A DNA stretch of 64,000 nt from Desulfovirgula sp. (GTDB lineage Bacteria; Bacillota; Desulfotomaculia; Desulfotomaculales; Nap2-2B): assembly GCA_020725585.1 (NCBI GenBank), contig DYES01000065.1:1-64000 (forward strand). The letters are read 5' to 3'. This document shows, in pieces, positions 29,412 to 39,329 of the stretch (position 1 is the first letter of the stretch; every line of letters begins with the position of its first letter). The notes below the pieces were generated by a model, which made no database searches, was not told the DNA's origin, and worked only from the letters and a program-made list of their open reading frames with translations. The position numbers and the translations under genes were made by a program.

Positions 29412-30572
29412 TTAAGCTGCCTGCTTAATCTTGTCCTGGAGGATTTCCAGGGCTTTTTGCAGCTGCCGGTCTTCCTTGCCGGGCTCCTGCGAAACAACTA
29501 CATCAGGTTCGATTCCCTTTTTGTGAATATCGCGTTTGGCCGGTGTTAAGTAACGGGCGGTGGTCAGCTTTAAACCGGCGCCGTTATCCAGCCTGAATAA
29601 CTCCTGGACAACCCCCTTGCCAAAAGTTTTTTCACCGACCAGAACTCCGGATTTGGTATCCTTAATTGCACCGGCTAAAATTTCCGCCGCGCTTGCACTT
29701 GCCCTGTTTACCAGCACAGCCAGCGGAACGTCCAGCTTGTGCCCGTTAACCGTATAGGTCTCGTCTTTTCCCGTCCGGTAATCTATATGCACTACCGGCC
29801 CGCGGGGAATAAAATGCTCGGCAACTTTCACCGCCGCCCTCAATTCACCGCCGGGATTATCCCGCAGGTCCAAAAGAAGCCCCTGCATACCCTGCTTTTG
29901 CAGGCGTACCAGCAAAGCGTCCACTTCTTCAGGAGTTTTCATCGTGAACTGGGTCAGGGCCAGGTAGCCCACGCTCGTGCCGGGAATTATATATCCTTCC
30001 GCTGTAGGCACGTTGATTTGTTCCCGGACGATCTCTAATTCGCGGACTACAGGGTTGTCCTGGCGGGTTAGGGATAACCTGATTTTGGTTCCCACCGGCC
30101 CCCGCATCAACCCCACCGCGGTTTCCAGGTCCAGCCCTTTCGTGTCCCGATCGTTAATCTTTACAATTATATCGCCTTCCGTGATTCCAGCCCTTTTGGC
30201 GGGCGTCCCGGGGTACGCCCGCACGACGGTTAGCCGGCCGTCTTTAATGGTGACGACAATGCCCAATCCGCCAAACGTGCCGCTGATCTGCTCTTCCAGC
30301 TGGGCGAACATTTTCGGATCGAGATAGACCGAATAAGGATCGCCCAGCGCCTCAACAAGCCCGCGGATAGCGCCGTCAACCAGGTCGGCTACGTTTACCG
30401 GCTCTAAATAACGCGAGTTAATTAACGATACTACCTTAAATAAATTGCCAAAGTTTTTATAATTGGTGGCAATGATCCCGCCAGCTCCGAGAACGAACAA
30501 AAAAATGAGCACGGCCAAAAGAACCAGGCCCCGCCACAGCCATTTCCTGGTGCGGTAAAAATAATAACGCAT
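29412..30572 (-). CDS. ctp: C-terminal processing peptidase, S41 family
   Basis: A 386-residue secreted or membrane-anchored serine protease. It has an N-terminal span (about 12-38), a PDZ domain (GLGIVVTIKDGRLTVVRAYPG through GDIIVKINDRD) and the S41 catalytic core with Ser in NRASASAAEIL and Lys in VGEKTFGKGVVQ. In spore formers such enzymes (CtpB) cut SpoIVFA to release SpoIVFB, and both partners appear to be encoded at 49786-51492. It could instead control the nearby M23 hydrolase. ATG 30572 has AAAGGTG upstream; GTG 30581 is the alternative start. Confidence 0.9.
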   Translation of the reverse strand: MRYYFYRTRKWLWRGLVLLAVLIFLFVLGAGGIIATNYKNFGNLFKVVSLINSRYLEPVNVADLVDGAIRGLVEALGDPYSVYLDPKMFAQLEEQISGTFGGLGIVVTIKDGRLTVVRAYPGTPAKRAGITEGDIIVKINDRDTKGLDLETAVGLMRGPVGTKIRLSLTRQDNPVVRELEIVREQINVPTAEGYIIPGTSVGYLALTQFTMKTPEEVDALLVRLQKQGMQGLLLDLRDNPGGELRAAVKVAEHFIPRGPVVHIDYRTGKDETYTVNGHKLDVPLAVLVNRASASAAEILAGAIKDTKSGVLVGEKTFGKGVVQELFRLDNGAGLKLTTARYLTPAKRDIHKKGIEPDVVVSQEPGKEDRQLQKALEILQDKIKQAA

Positions 30573-30601
30573 GCCGGTCACCTTTCCAGTGTATTATGTA
30601 T

Positions 30602-30630
30602 ATATTAGCTACGTTATTATACTATACCAA
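30602..30630 (-). promoter_or_regulatory. Candidate ctp promoter
   Basis: Minus strand TTGGTA (30630-30625), 17 bases, TAATAT (30607-30602), in a very AT-rich 200-base gap downstream of the M23 gene terminator. Other A/T hexamers there could also serve. Confidence 0.35.
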
Positions 30631-30678
30631 TAATATCATAAAAAATTAAAACTATAAAAATCAAAAAAAGATTAAACG

Positions 30679-30700
30679 AAAAAAAACCGGCAGCGCCGAT
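30679..30700 (-). terminator. Terminator after the M23 peptidase gene
   Basis: Minus strand CGGC-GCT-GCCG followed by GTTTTTTTT. The stem is short but GC-rich and lies about 75 bases past the gene end. Confidence 0.65.
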
Positions 30701-30773
30701 TCTCTTTGATTCAGAATTTTAGATATTAACAAAAGGTCAATAGGGAATGAATATTTATGACTTACCTGCCCTC

Positions 30774-31901
30774 TTATAAATACGAGTTGGGGTCAACCGG
30801 CGAACCGTTAACCATCACTGTAAAATGAAGGTGTGGACCCGTAGACATGCCCGTGCTGCCTACCCGGCCGATAATCTGTCCCTTCGCCACTTCTTGACCC
30901 GTAGAAACCACCTGCGCGGAAAGGTGGGCGTACAGGGTCACCACCCCGCCTCCATGATCACACATGATTACCCGCCCGTATCCGCTCATGTACCCGACGT
31001 GAATAACCGTGCCGTCCTGCGCAGCCACCACTTTTGCCCCCGTGGGAGCAGGAATGTCAATTCCGTCATGGAAACGCTCGACACGTAAAATGGGGTGGAC
31101 CCGGTATCCGTAACCCGAGGACACGGAGTAGTAACCGGGAACGGGCCAGGCAAAAGAGCCGCCCTTGCGCGGAGCCTTTTTAGCGTTCTGCAAGGCAATC
31201 TGCCTTAAAATTTCCCTTTCCTGCGCTTCTAACCGGTCAATTTCCTCCTGGTGACGGCTCAACGCGGCCTGCGCCGAGGCTACCAGATTCCTTTGTTTAA
31301 CCTGGTCGGCCTTGAGCTGCTGCAGGATAGCCTCCTGCTCTTGAAGAAGCCCGGCAACCTGGTTGCGCTTGTTTTCCAGTTCGGCTTTTCTTTCCGCAAT
31401 GTGGGCCTGCTCAACCTTTACCTGCCTGACAATCTGGGCATCCTGGGCAATCACCCGCTTGAGCAGCTCGTAACGGTTCAGCAGATCCCAAAAATCCCTT
31501 GCGCTAAAGAGTACTTCCAGATAACTGACCTGTCCCCAGAGATAGACGTTGTACAGACGCCCGCCCAATTTCTGCCTGCTTTTCGCCAGCCTGGCCTGGG
31601 CTTCCTGTAAATTTTCTTCCGCCTTGCGCAGTTCAGCATGAGCAATTTCCAGAGCGTTATTAAGCTCATTAATTTTATTTTCTTTTTCGTTAATCACCCG
31701 GTTTAATTCCGTCAAGCGATTGATGTAACGGTTAACTTCCCGCTTTTCCCGGTTTACTTCCTGCCTTTTTTGATAAAGCTGATTTCTCGTCTGCTGTAGC
31801 TTTTCTTCCAGGCTCAAGCCATACGCCGCATTCACCGCACTGCCGGCAAAAATAAGCACCAAAATAAACACCAAAAGTTTGCGCCAGGGTGTTCCGGCCA
31901 T
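30774..31901 (-). CDS. Murein hydrolase activator, EnvC/M23 family
   Basis: A 375-residue exported protein: signal peptide (1-28), long coiled coil (about 30-245, [20 protein letters not shown] and onward) and a C-terminal LytM/M23 domain with zinc ligands in [11 protein letters not shown] and GPHLHFTV, so the metallopeptidase site looks intact. It lies directly downstream of ftsX with 20 bases between. FtsEX is known to operate coiled-coil hydrolases of this kind (EnvC, PcsB, CwlO), so regulation of wall cleavage at division is the likely role. ATG 31901 follows GGGGGAG. Confidence 0.88.
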   Translation of the reverse strand: MAGTPWRKLLVFILVLIFAGSAVNAAYGLSLEEKLQQTRNQLYQKRQEVNREKREVNRYINRLTELNRVINEKENKINELNNALEIAHAELRKAEENLQEAQARLAKSRQKLGGRLYNVYLWGQVSYLEVLFSARDFWDLLNRYELLKRVIAQDAQIVRQVKVEQAHIAERKAELENKRNQVAGLLQEQEAILQQLKADQVKQRNLVASAQAALSRHQEEIDRLEAQEREILRQIALQNAKKAPRKGGSFAWPVPGYYSVSSGYGYRVHPILRVERFHDGIDIPAPTGAKVVAAQDGTVIHVGYMSGYGRVIMCDHGGGVVTLYAHLSAQVVSTGQEVAKGQIIGRVGSTGMSTGPHLHFTVMVNGSPVDPNSYL

Positions 31902-31920
31902 TTGTGTTCTCCCCCGCTAA

Positions 31921-32799
31921 TTAAACATTTAAGAACCGATGGACGGAAAGCACGCTGCCTGCCGCGCCGATAACCAGCCCTAAACCGATAATACAGGCAA
32001 AAACAGGAGAAATTTCATTTAATTGATTGGCGAGTGGAAAAAAGGGAATTAACGCGCTGACTTCCTTGATAATCAGGAAGTACCCGTAGTAAACGGTGAC
32101 GGCGGCCAAAAAGGCGCCGGCCACCCCCAGAAACATTCCCTCTAAAAGAAAGGGAAAACGGATAAACCAGTTGGTTGCGCCCAGATACTTCATGATGTTG
32201 ATTTCTCTCCGCCTGGAAAAAACAGAAACCCTAATCGTTGTAAAAATAAGGAAAACTGCCGCCACGCCCAGAACGGCCATACTTACCCAGCCGGCCATGC
32301 GGATCCCCCGGGTAACCATCAACAGCTTTTCCACCAACCCTTGTCCATAACGTACTTCTTCCACACCGGCCAGCTTTGCAATTTCTCCGGCTACCCGGGG
32401 AACCTGCTGCGGGTCAATGGTTTTCACCCGGAAGGCGTCTGGAAGCGGGTTGTAATCCAGCCCCTCAAGCTTATCGGCGCCAATGCTTTGCCGCATTTTT
32501 TCCAGAGCCTGCTCTTTGGAGATAAACTCCACTTCCGCTACTCCAGGAACAAATTTAATCTCCTCACGAAGCCGCCGGACCTGTTCTTCGGCCAAATCAT
32601 TCTTTAAAAAAACGCTTATTTCGAGCATTGACTCCAGCGCGCCGGCTAATTTGTTGGCATTTAACACCAGCAACAGACAGCATCCCAAAATAAACAGAGA
32701 AACGGTCACCGTTCCTATGGAAGCCAAAGAAAGCCAGCCGTTGCGCCGCAGGGAAGTAAAAGCTTCTCGGAAATAGTAACGGACCGTGTTAAGCGCCAT
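31921..32799 (-). CDS. ftsX: Cell division ABC transporter permease FtsX
   Basis: A 292-residue membrane protein with four spans and a large external loop between spans 1 and 2 (ISVFLKNDLAEEQVRRLREEI, the region that contacts periplasmic or cell-wall hydrolases). The FtsX signature RRREINIMKYLGATNWFIRFPFLLEG-type stretch lies near residue 205. ATG 32799 lies inside the end of ftsE (11-base overlap), so translation is coupled; longer readings upstream extend into ftsE without a ribosome site. Works with FtsE to gate peptidoglycan hydrolases, here probably the M23 protein that follows. Confidence 0.94.
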   Translation of the reverse strand: MALNTVRYYFREAFTSLRRNGWLSLASIGTVTVSLFILGCCLLLVLNANKLAGALESMLEISVFLKNDLAEEQVRRLREEIKFVPGVAEVEFISKEQALEKMRQSIGADKLEGLDYNPLPDAFRVKTIDPQQVPRVAGEIAKLAGVEEVRYGQGLVEKLLMVTRGIRMAGWVSMAVLGVAAVFLIFTTIRVSVFSRRREINIMKYLGATNWFIRFPFLLEGMFLGVAGAFLAAVTVYYGYFLIIKEVSALIPFFPLANQLNEISPVFACIIGLGLVIGAAGSVLSVHRFLNV

Positions 32800-33475
32800 A
32801 GCTGTAAGCCCCACTTTCCTCGTCCCGCACGATCCGGCCCTGCGCCAGCGCAACCACCCTTTTTTTCATGGCGTTCACAATATCCCAGGCATGGGTGGCC
32901 ATGATAATAGTGGTCCCCTGTTCATTAATCCTTTGAAAAAGCTTCATCAGCTCCCAGGAAGTCTCGGGATCAAGGTTGCCCGTAGGTTCGTCAGCAATGA
33001 TCAGCAAGGGATTATTGACCAGCGCCCTGGCCACGCAGACCCTTTGTTGCTCACCGCCGGAAAGCTGGTGGGGGAACATTTTCGCCTTTCCTTCCAGGCC
33101 AACCAGCCCTAATACTTCCGGCACGCGTTTTTTGATTTCCTTAGGAGATGCCCCGGTTACCTCGAGAGCAAAAGCAACATTTTCGAAAACGTTTTTTTGG
33201 GGCAGCAAACGAAAATCTTGAAAGATCATCCCTATTTTCCGGCGGTGGAAAGGAATTTCCCGCGCGCGCAGGCGGACAATATTTTTCCCGTTAAAAATAA
33301 CCTGGCCCCGGGTAGGCAGCTCTTCACGAAAAACAAGCCTGGCCAGAGTGGTCTTTCCGGCCCCGCTCGGTCCAACCAGAAATAAAAAATCCCCCCGGCG
33401 CACATGAAGGTTTACATTGTCCAGCGCAGTGACCCCGTTTGGATATACTTTAGACACGTTGTACAACCGGAGCAC
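32789..33475 (-). CDS. ftsE: Cell division ATP-binding protein FtsE
   Basis: A 228-residue ABC ATPase with Walker [15 protein letters not shown]-loop [10 protein letters not shown], signature LSGGEQQR and Walker [17 protein letters not shown]. It begins [20 protein letters not shown], as FtsE does. The GTG at 33475 with GAGGTG seven bases upstream is preferred over a TTG at 33490. First gene of ftsE-ftsX-M23. It drives the conformational change in FtsX that activates wall hydrolases. Confidence 0.95.
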   Translation of the reverse strand: MLRLYNVSKVYPNGVTALDNVNLHVRRGDFLFLVGPSGAGKTTLARLVFREELPTRGQVIFNGKNIVRLRAREIPFHRRKIGMIFQDFRLLPQKNVFENVAFALEVTGASPKEIKKRVPEVLGLVGLEGKAKMFPHQLSGGEQQRVCVARALVNNPLLIIADEPTGNLDPETSWELMKLFQRINEQGTTIIMATHAWDIVNAMKKRVVALAQGRIVRDEESGAYSYGA

Positions 33476-33547
33476 AAAATTACACCTCAAGTTGCTTATT
33501 TCGACATCATCTAGACAATCTCCTTCTAAAAAAAGTAAAAATATTAC

Positions 33548-33931
33548 TTAGCTTACTGTTAAAAATTTTGCCGTCGCCCGCGCGGCCCGCCTGCCGTCCG
33601 GCAAAACGATCTGGGCGGATAGTTCATAAAGCCGCCGGTGGATCTTTTCGCACCGGGCCTCCACCACTACCTCCTGTCCAATAGCCACCGGGAAACTGAA
33701 CCGGACGTTCATTTCCGCCGTCATCGCCCTGATTTGTTTTCGCCACAACCACTGCGCCATCGCTTCATCCAACATGGTTGCCAGCAGGCCGCCGTGCACA
33801 AAACCGTCCCATCCCTGGTGGTTTTCGCTGCCCTTAAAAACCGCGCGGCAGATTTCGTCTTCCATGGCAAATTTTAAATGCAGGCCGATTGGGTTTTTTG
33901 GACTGCAGGCGAAGCACATGCTATCCCGCAC
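33548..33931 (-). CDS. PaaI-type hotdog thioesterase
   Basis: A 127-residue hotdog-fold protein. The motif DGFVHGGLLATMLDEAMAQ is the HGG...D signature of PaaI/YigI-type acyl-CoA thioesterases, and NPIGLHLKF at the N-terminus is also typical. The substrate is unknown; phenylacetyl- or medium-chain acyl-CoA are common in relatives. GTG 33931 is selected because GGAGGGG lies seven bases upstream; an upstream frame to 34018 overlaps the hppA terminator. It is separated from hppA by that terminator and from ftsE by 72 bases. Confidence 0.85.
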   Translation of the reverse strand: MRDSMCFACSPKNPIGLHLKFAMEDEICRAVFKGSENHQGWDGFVHGGLLATMLDEAMAQWLWRKQIRAMTAEMNVRFSFPVAIGQEVVVEARCEKIHRRLYELSAQIVLPDGRRAARATAKFLTVS

Positions 33932-33961
33932 GAAACACCCCTCCTCTCCGATGAAAGGAAA

Positions 33962-33982
33962 AGCTGGGCCGGCGGCCCAGCT
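33962..33982 (-). terminator. Terminator after hppA
   Basis: A perfect nine-base stem, AGCTGGGCC with GGCCCAGCT around GGC, followed on the minus strand by TTTTCC. The plus strand side is followed by CAAAAAA, so activity is mainly on the minus strand. Confidence 0.75.
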
Positions 33983-34007
33983 CAAAAAACGGATTAATTT
34001 TATGGAA

Positions 34008-36029
34008 TCAACGCACAATATTCCAGATTAAAGGTACAAGCAATAGGGCAACGATATTCACTACCTTAATCATCGGGTTGATGGCCGGACCTGCCGTGTC
34101 TTTGAGCGGGTCGCCGACGGTATCCCCGGTGACGGCTGCCGCGTGGGTGGGAGTGCCTTTTCCGCCATACATACCCTCTTCAATATACTTTTTCGCATTG
34201 TCCCAGGCGCCGCCGCCGGCGGTCTGGAAGATGGCCAGGAACAAGCCGCTGACAATGGCGCCCAGCAGCATTCCGCCCAGCCCGTCGCGGCCGAGAATCA
34301 GACCGAAGATAATCGGCGCCAGCACAGGGATTAAAGCCGGTAAGATCATTTCCTTAAGCGCCCTTCTGGTGACAATATCCACGCAACGCCCGTACTCCGG
34401 ACGTGCTTTGCCCTCCATCAAACCTTTAATTTCGCGGAATTGCCGGCGGACTTCGTTAACCACCTCATAGGCGGCTCTTCCTACCGCACCTATCGCCAGC
34501 GAGGAGAAGAGGAAAGGAAGCGCCGCGCCAACTAACAGTCCGGCCAGCACCCACGGGTTGTTAATAGAAAAGGTAAGCTGCTCAGCAGGTACGTAATCCC
34601 TCAGGTGGTAGGTATAATCGGCAAAAAGCACAATGGCGGCCAGGCCCGCCGAACCAATGGCATAACCCTTGGTGACCGCCTTGGTGGTGTTTCCGACGGC
34701 GTCTAGAGGATCGGTAATGTTCCGGATCTCTTCGGGCAGTTCGGCCATTTCCGCAATGCCGCCTGCGTTATCGGTAATCGGGCCGTAGGAGTCGATGGCC
34801 ACAATGATGCCCGTCATAGAAAGCATGGACATGGAGGCCACCGCAATGGCGTACAGTCCGCCGCCTCCTTCGCCGCCGCCCACTACATAGGAAATTAAGA
34901 TCCCGGCAATAATCACCAGCGCGGGCAGGACACCGGCTTCCATCGCGACCGAAAGGCCGGTGATGATATTGGTGGCGTGGCCCGACTGGGAGGCGTTGGC
35001 AATAGATTTCACCGGCCTAAAGGACTTTGACGTATAGTAATCGGTTATATAAACGATGGCCAGGGTGACGATAACGCCAATTAAGGCAGGTATAAAATAG
35101 AGGTTGGAGCCCATAATGGACGGAGTCACAAAATAAAAACCGATCAGCGCCAGAATAGCTGAAGCCCACAACCCCTTGTACAGGGCGCCCATGATATTTT
35201 GTCCGCCGCCCATGCGGACAAAAAAGCTCCCGATAATCGAAGCGATAATCGCTACCGCGCCCAGTAAAATGGGGTAAACCACGGCCAGCGGGTTATCCGG
35301 AAAAACGAGGTGACCTAACAACATGGCGCCAATGGCAGTAACGGCGTAAGTCTCAAACAGGTCGGCGGCCATGCCGGCGCAATCGCCCACGTTATCCCCC
35401 ACGTTGTCGGCGATCACCGCCGGGTTGCGCGGGTCATCTTCAGGAATTCCCGCTTCTACTTTACCTACCAGGTCGGCGCCCACGTCCGCGCTCTTTGTGT
35501 AGATGCCGCCGCCCAGACGGGCGAACACGCTGATCAGGCTGCCGCCAAAGCCCATACCCACTAAAGAAACTGGGTCTTTAAAAATAAGGTACAGGCCGGA
35601 AACACCCAGCAGGGCCAGGCTCACGCAAATCATTCCCGTTACCGCACCGCCTTTAAAAGCCACCTGCAGGGCATATCCGATGCCGCTCTTGGCCGCTTCA
35701 GCGACCCGGGTGTTGCCGCGGGTGGTCACATACATCCCTACGTAACCGCATAAAGCGGAAAAAACGGCGCCGATGATAAACCCGATCGCCGTCGTGGGTC
35801 CTAAACCTGCCCAGATGATAATAGCCACAATGATGCCGACGAGGGCCACCGTTTTATACTGACGGTTAAGATAGGCCATGGCGCCTTCTTGAATGGCGGC
35901 CGAAATTTCCTGCATCCGCGGCGAGCCGGCGGGACGGCTCAATACCCAGGAAATAAGATAGACGGCAAATAAGAGTCCGATTACGGAGGCAATAATACCT
36001 ATCCACGTAATGCTCGTAACCTGATCCAA
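34008..36029 (-). CDS. hppA: Proton-translocating membrane pyrophosphatase, K+-independent type
   Basis: A 673-residue protein with about 16 spans that pumps ions using pyrophosphate. Motifs include [39 protein letters not shown] and [21 protein letters not shown]. In [10 protein letters not shown] a lysine stands where K+-dependent enzymes have alanine, which marks the K+-independent, H+-pumping class (Na+ pumps are K+-dependent). The start is TTG 36029 with a weak CCAGG site. Energy-saving use of PPi fits an anaerobe. Single gene closed by the terminator at 33962. Confidence 0.95.
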   Translation of the reverse strand: MDQVTSITWIGIIASVIGLLFAVYLISWVLSRPAGSPRMQEISAAIQEGAMAYLNRQYKTVALVGIIVAIIIWAGLGPTTAIGFIIGAVFSALCGYVGMYVTTRGNTRVAEAAKSGIGYALQVAFKGGAVTGMICVSLALLGVSGLYLIFKDPVSLVGMGFGGSLISVFARLGGGIYTKSADVGADLVGKVEAGIPEDDPRNPAVIADNVGDNVGDCAGMAADLFETYAVTAIGAMLLGHLVFPDNPLAVVYPILLGAVAIIASIIGSFFVRMGGGQNIMGALYKGLWASAILALIGFYFVTPSIMGSNLYFIPALIGVIVTLAIVYITDYYTSKSFRPVKSIANASQSGHATNIITGLSVAMEAGVLPALVIIAGILISYVVGGGEGGGGLYAIAVASMSMLSMTGIIVAIDSYGPITDNAGGIAEMAELPEEIRNITDPLDAVGNTTKAVTKGYAIGSAGLAAIVLFADYTYHLRDYVPAEQLTFSINNPWVLAGLLVGAALPFLFSSLAIGAVGRAAYEVVNEVRRQFREIKGLMEGKARPEYGRCVDIVTRRALKEMILPALIPVLAPIIFGLILGRDGLGGMLLGAIVSGLFLAIFQTAGGGAWDNAKKYIEEGMYGGKGTPTHAAAVTGDTVGDPLKDTAGPAINPMIKVVNIVALLLVPLIWNIVR

Positions 36030-36177
36030 GGTAATTTACCTGGCGGCCTCTTTAACCAGGCTTTCTCCACTCCCTTCCCATTTGGATTTGCCCAGAAAAA
36101 CAAGGGCACTATAATAGACGAGGCCTGATAACAACGAAAGCTTAAAAAGTTTACCTCCTCATCCCCTTTTGCCCTTC

Positions 36178-36405
36178 TTATTGCCAGAAGCCCAGAAGAA
36201 GGGCCGTTATACCAAACAAGACAGCTACCACCGTAGTCATCTTGCCCAGTAACTCGTCTAACCCCTTCTTTTTTCCAAATATTGCTTCGGCACCGCCGGC
36301 AATGGTCCCGGACAAGCCGGCGCTCCGGCCCGACTGCAAAAGGACGACGGCAATTAAAAATAGACTGAGCATAACGTGCAGGACGGTTACCAGGCTTTTC
36401 ACCAT
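36178..36405 (-). CDS. secG: Preprotein translocase subunit SecG
   Basis: A 75-residue protein with two spans (VLHVMLSLFLIAVVLLQSG and KMTTVVAVLFGITALLLGFW) joined by the conserved glycine-rich loop GRSAGLSGTIAGGAEAIFG. SecG assists the SecYEG channel during export. ATG 36405 follows GGGGGGTGATTGA. It lies between hppA (148-base gap) and rsfS; no rnr or smpB follows as in Bacillus. Confidence 0.95.
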   Translation of the reverse strand: MVKSLVTVLHVMLSLFLIAVVLLQSGRSAGLSGTIAGGAEAIFGKKKGLDELLGKMTTVVAVLFGITALLLGFWQ

Positions 36406-36475
36406 TCAATCACCCCCCATCCTCTCTCTTTCCCCCGACAATTATAACATGATGCACAAAAAATGACAAATCATA

Positions 36476-36832
36476 TTATAACTGTGCTACGTTCACTTCC
36501 CCGGCGTCCCCCCACAGGCGCTCTAAATTATAAAATTGCCTTTCTTCTTCCACAAAAATATGGATGACCAGATCGCCGTAATCCAAAAGCACCCACCGGC
36601 CTTCCCGGAAGCCTTCTATGCGCGGCTGAAAACCTCCCGCCCGCTTTCCAATTTCTTCAATAATTTCTCTGGCTACACCCTTTACATGGATAGGAGATCT
36701 TCCGGTGCAGATTAAAAAATAATCGGCAAGGATGGAAATTTTTCTGATGTCCAGGACTGTAATATCGTAAGCCTTTTTCTCTTCAGCGACCCGCATGGCA
36801 ATTTTTAACAATGCCTGTGGGTTCAATGCCAA
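36476..36832 (-). CDS. rsfS: Ribosome silencing factor RsfS
   Basis: A 118-residue member of the Iojap/RsfS family that binds ribosomal protein L14 and blocks joining of the subunits when nutrients are short. Conserved stretches are KKAYDITVLDIRKISILADYF, GRSPIHVKGVAREI and WVLLDYGDLVIHIF. TTG 36832 with AGGGGGAA upstream. Its usual neighbours nadD and obg are a little upstream, with an RRM gene inserted between nadD and rsfS. Confidence 0.95.
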   Translation of the reverse strand: MALNPQALLKIAMRVAEEKKAYDITVLDIRKISILADYFLICTGRSPIHVKGVAREIIEEIGKRAGGFQPRIEGFREGRWVLLDYGDLVIHIFVEEERQFYNLERLWGDAGEVNVAQL

Positions 36833-36915
36833 ATGTAATTCCCCCTGTAAAACTTATTTTTTTATACTATATTCTCCCTCCAGGTCATAGTTCCTCCTCA
36901 TTTCATGACCATTTT

Positions 36916-37170
36916 TTATTTTCCTTCTCTGGCTTTGGCTTCGCTGACGGTAATGATCCGCCCGCCCAGTTCTTTGCCGTTTAGTGCGGCGATAATCGCT
37001 TCCGCATCTTCGTCGGCCACTTCTACAAAACCGAATCCCCGGGATTTGCCGGTTTGCCGGTCCCGGATAATCCGGCTGTTGATTACCTCGCCGTATTGAG
37101 AAAAGGTTTCGGCGAGATCTTCCGCTCTAGTGGACCAGGGCAGGTTACCCACATATAATATACGCACCAT
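36916..37170 (-). CDS. RRM-type RNA-binding protein
   Basis: An 84-residue single RNA recognition motif. RNP2 is ILYVGNLPW and RNP1 is KSRGFGFVEV, with the intact aromatic residues that stack on RNA. It has no glycine-rich tail. Such small RRM proteins are widespread in cyanobacteria and scattered in anaerobic Firmicutes, where some are cold-induced. ATG 37170 follows AGAGGTGAG. Placed between nadD and rsfS but separated by gaps of 132 and 83 bases. Role in RNA handling is inferred from the fold. Confidence 0.9.
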   Translation of the reverse strand: MVRILYVGNLPWSTRAEDLAETFSQYGEVINSRIIRDRQTGKSRGFGFVEVADEDAEAIIAALNGKELGGRIITVSEAKAREGK

Positions 37171-37302
37171 CTCTTCTCACCTCTTTTCTTTTTCATGGCC
37201 TGTTTTATTATTTGCTAAATGGCTGGGGGCAATGCAAATTCATAAATTATTTAAGGTGCTGTGTTTGCAGCCACAAAGCAAAAACTCTTTATAGGGATAA
37301 AC

Positions 37303-37914
37303 TCACGACTTCTTCTGGTACAACCCTTGTTCCACAATGTACTTTTCGACCGCTTCCGGCAATAAGTATTTGATGGGGCGTCCTGTCTGCACGCGCTCCC
37401 GGATGTCTGTGGAGGATATGGCTAGCGCGGGCACTTCCATGATGATAATGCGCTTTAGCTGCTCCTCGCCAATCCCGGGGAGCTTCGTTTTGAGCTTCCC
37501 CAGCCGGTAGCCGGGGCGCTTAGCAGCTATAAAGCAACACTGGGCAAGCAGCTCGTCAAAATGTTTCCAGCTTAAAATTTCCAGCACCGCATCCGCCCCG
37601 GTAATAAAAAAAAGATCGGCCAGGGGATAAATTTTCTTCATCTCCCTGACCGTATCAATCGTATACGACAAACCGGGTCTTTCAATTTCAATGGCCGAGA
37701 TGCTAAAAAAGGGGTTGCTTTGAATGGCCAGTTGAGTCATGGCCAGCCGGTGGGAGGCAGCGGAAATTTTCCTGGAAACCTTGTGGGGAGGATGTCCGGC
37801 AGGGATAAAAACCACCTTCGCCAGCCCAAACTGGTAACGGGCTTCCTCAGCCGCCACCAGATGCCCGTGATGAATGGGATCAAAAGTTCCGCCCATAATC
37901 CCGATCCTTTGCAT
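37303..37914 (-). CDS. nadD: Nicotinate-nucleotide adenylyltransferase
   Basis: Forms deamido-NAD from nicotinate mononucleotide and ATP in NAD synthesis. The 203-residue protein shows [21 protein letters not shown] (nucleotide-binding HxGH motif), IPAGHPPHK and the C-terminal [21 protein letters not shown] (SxTxxR motif). ATG 37914 follows AAGGAG. It is downstream of proA (70 bases), as is usual in Clostridia. Confidence 0.96.
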   Translation of the reverse strand: MQRIGIMGGTFDPIHHGHLVAAEEARYQFGLAKVVFIPAGHPPHKVSRKISAASHRLAMTQLAIQSNPFFSISAIEIERPGLSYTIDTVREMKKIYPLADLFFITGADAVLEILSWKHFDELLAQCCFIAAKRPGYRLGKLKTKLPGIGEEQLKRIIIMEVPALAISSTDIRERVQTGRPIKYLLPEAVEKYIVEQGLYQKKS

Positions 37915-37984
37915 TAACCGATACTCCTTAAGAAAATAACATAAAAAGGCGCAGAGTTGAGGCCTGTAGACGTCTTTTCAGTCT

Positions 37985-39241
37985 TTATTGCCTGATCTGT
38001 CCGTCTCCAAAAACAATGTACTTATAAGTGGTCAGTTCTTTTAAACCCATGGGGCCGCGCGCGTGCAGCTTCTGTGTAGAGATCCCAATCTCCGCTCCAA
38101 AGCCGTACTGATAACCGTCCGTAAAACGGGTGGAGGCGTTGACATAAACCGCCGCCGCGTCGACCTGCTGCAGGAATTGTCTGGCCCGGCTGTAGTTTTG
38201 GGTTACGATCGCTTCCGAATGCTTCGTTCCGTAACGGTAGATATGTTCAATGGCTTCCTCCAAATTTTCTACTACTTTCACGGCCAGGATGAGGTCCAGA
38301 TATTCGGTGGCCCAGTCTTCTTCCGTCGCCGGGACGACCCATGGGGCGTACGCGCGCGTTTTGGCGCAGCCGCGAATCTGAACCCCTGCTTCTTTGAGCT
38401 TTTCCAGCAGCCCGGGGAAAAGCCTGCCGGCTACATTTTGATGAACCAGCAATGTTTCGACGGCGTTGCAAACCCCCGGACGCTGACACTTCGCGTTTAT
38501 CACGATCGCGACGGCCATTTCGGGGTCGGCGTCCTCGTCCACGTAAACGTGACAGTTGCCTACGCCCGTTTCAATTACCGGCACGGTGGCTTCCTGCACC
38601 ACCCTTTGGATAAGACCGGCCCCGCCGCGGGGAATCAGCACGTCCAGCAGGCCGCTTGCCTTTAACAAAGCGCCCACGGCAGCCCGGTCCGTGTTTTCGA
38701 TGAGCTGGATCGCTCCCGCAGGCACACCTGCTTCTGCAGCCGCCGCCGAAATAACGGAGGCGATTGCTTTGTTGGAATTGATGGCTTCCGAACCGCCCCG
38801 CAGAACGACCGCATTTCCGGCCTTTAAACAGAGCCCGGCGGCGTCCACCGTAACGTTGGGGCGAGCTTCGTAAATAATGCCGATCACTCCGAGAGGCACT
38901 CTCACCCGGCCGATTTGCAACCCGTTCGGCCTTGTCCACATGGACTCCACTTCGCCCACGGGATCGGGAAGAGCGGCCACTACCCGCAACCCTTCGGCCA
39001 TGTCTTCTATTCTCTGCGGGGTAAGCAGCAAACGGTCGAGCAGGGCTTTGGAGAGGCCCATTTCTTTTCCCGAACGGACGTCTTTTTCATTGGCCTCCAG
39101 AATGGCTTGCTGATTTTTAATCAGGCTCTCGGCCATCTGGAGAAGCGCGCGGTCTTTAATCTCCGTGGACAGATACGCCAGCCGCCGGGCGGCTTCTCTG
39201 GCACGGATCGCCTTTTCCTTGACTTCCTGTTCGTAAGACAA
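37985..39241 (-). CDS. proA: Gamma-glutamyl phosphate reductase
   Basis: Second step of proline synthesis: NADPH reduction of glutamyl phosphate to the semialdehyde. The 418-residue aldehyde-dehydrogenase-type protein has RVPLGVIGIIYEARPNVTVD, NAVVLRGGSEAINSNKAI and the catalytic cysteine in KCQRPGVCNAVETLLVH. Start TTG 39241 with AAAGGAGG upstream. Downstream of proB by 88 bases and probably co-transcribed. Confidence 0.97.
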   Translation of the reverse strand: MSYEQEVKEKAIRAREAARRLAYLSTEIKDRALLQMAESLIKNQQAILEANEKDVRSGKEMGLSKALLDRLLLTPQRIEDMAEGLRVVAALPDPVGEVESMWTRPNGLQIGRVRVPLGVIGIIYEARPNVTVDAAGLCLKAGNAVVLRGGSEAINSNKAIASVISAAAAEAGVPAGAIQLIENTDRAAVGALLKASGLLDVLIPRGGAGLIQRVVQEATVPVIETGVGNCHVYVDEDADPEMAVAIVINAKCQRPGVCNAVETLLVHQNVAGRLFPGLLEKLKEAGVQIRGCAKTRAYAPWVVPATEEDWATEYLDLILAVKVVENLEEAIEHIYRYGTKHSEAIVTQNYSRARQFLQQVDAAAVYVNASTRFTDGYQYGFGAEIGISTQKLHARGPMGLKELTTYKYIVFGDGQIRQ

Positions 39242-39329
39242 CTATATCCTACCTCCTTTGAAAACATCCCAGGTACAAAGTTGCCCGGGCACTATCCCTC
39301 TTTTGTCTTTGCGCCTTTTCGCCTTAACC

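Noticed and set aside
35999-36409. A 136-residue minus-strand frame overlapping secG
   Set aside because: Alternate frame of secG and the hppA leader; secG is the recognisable protein.
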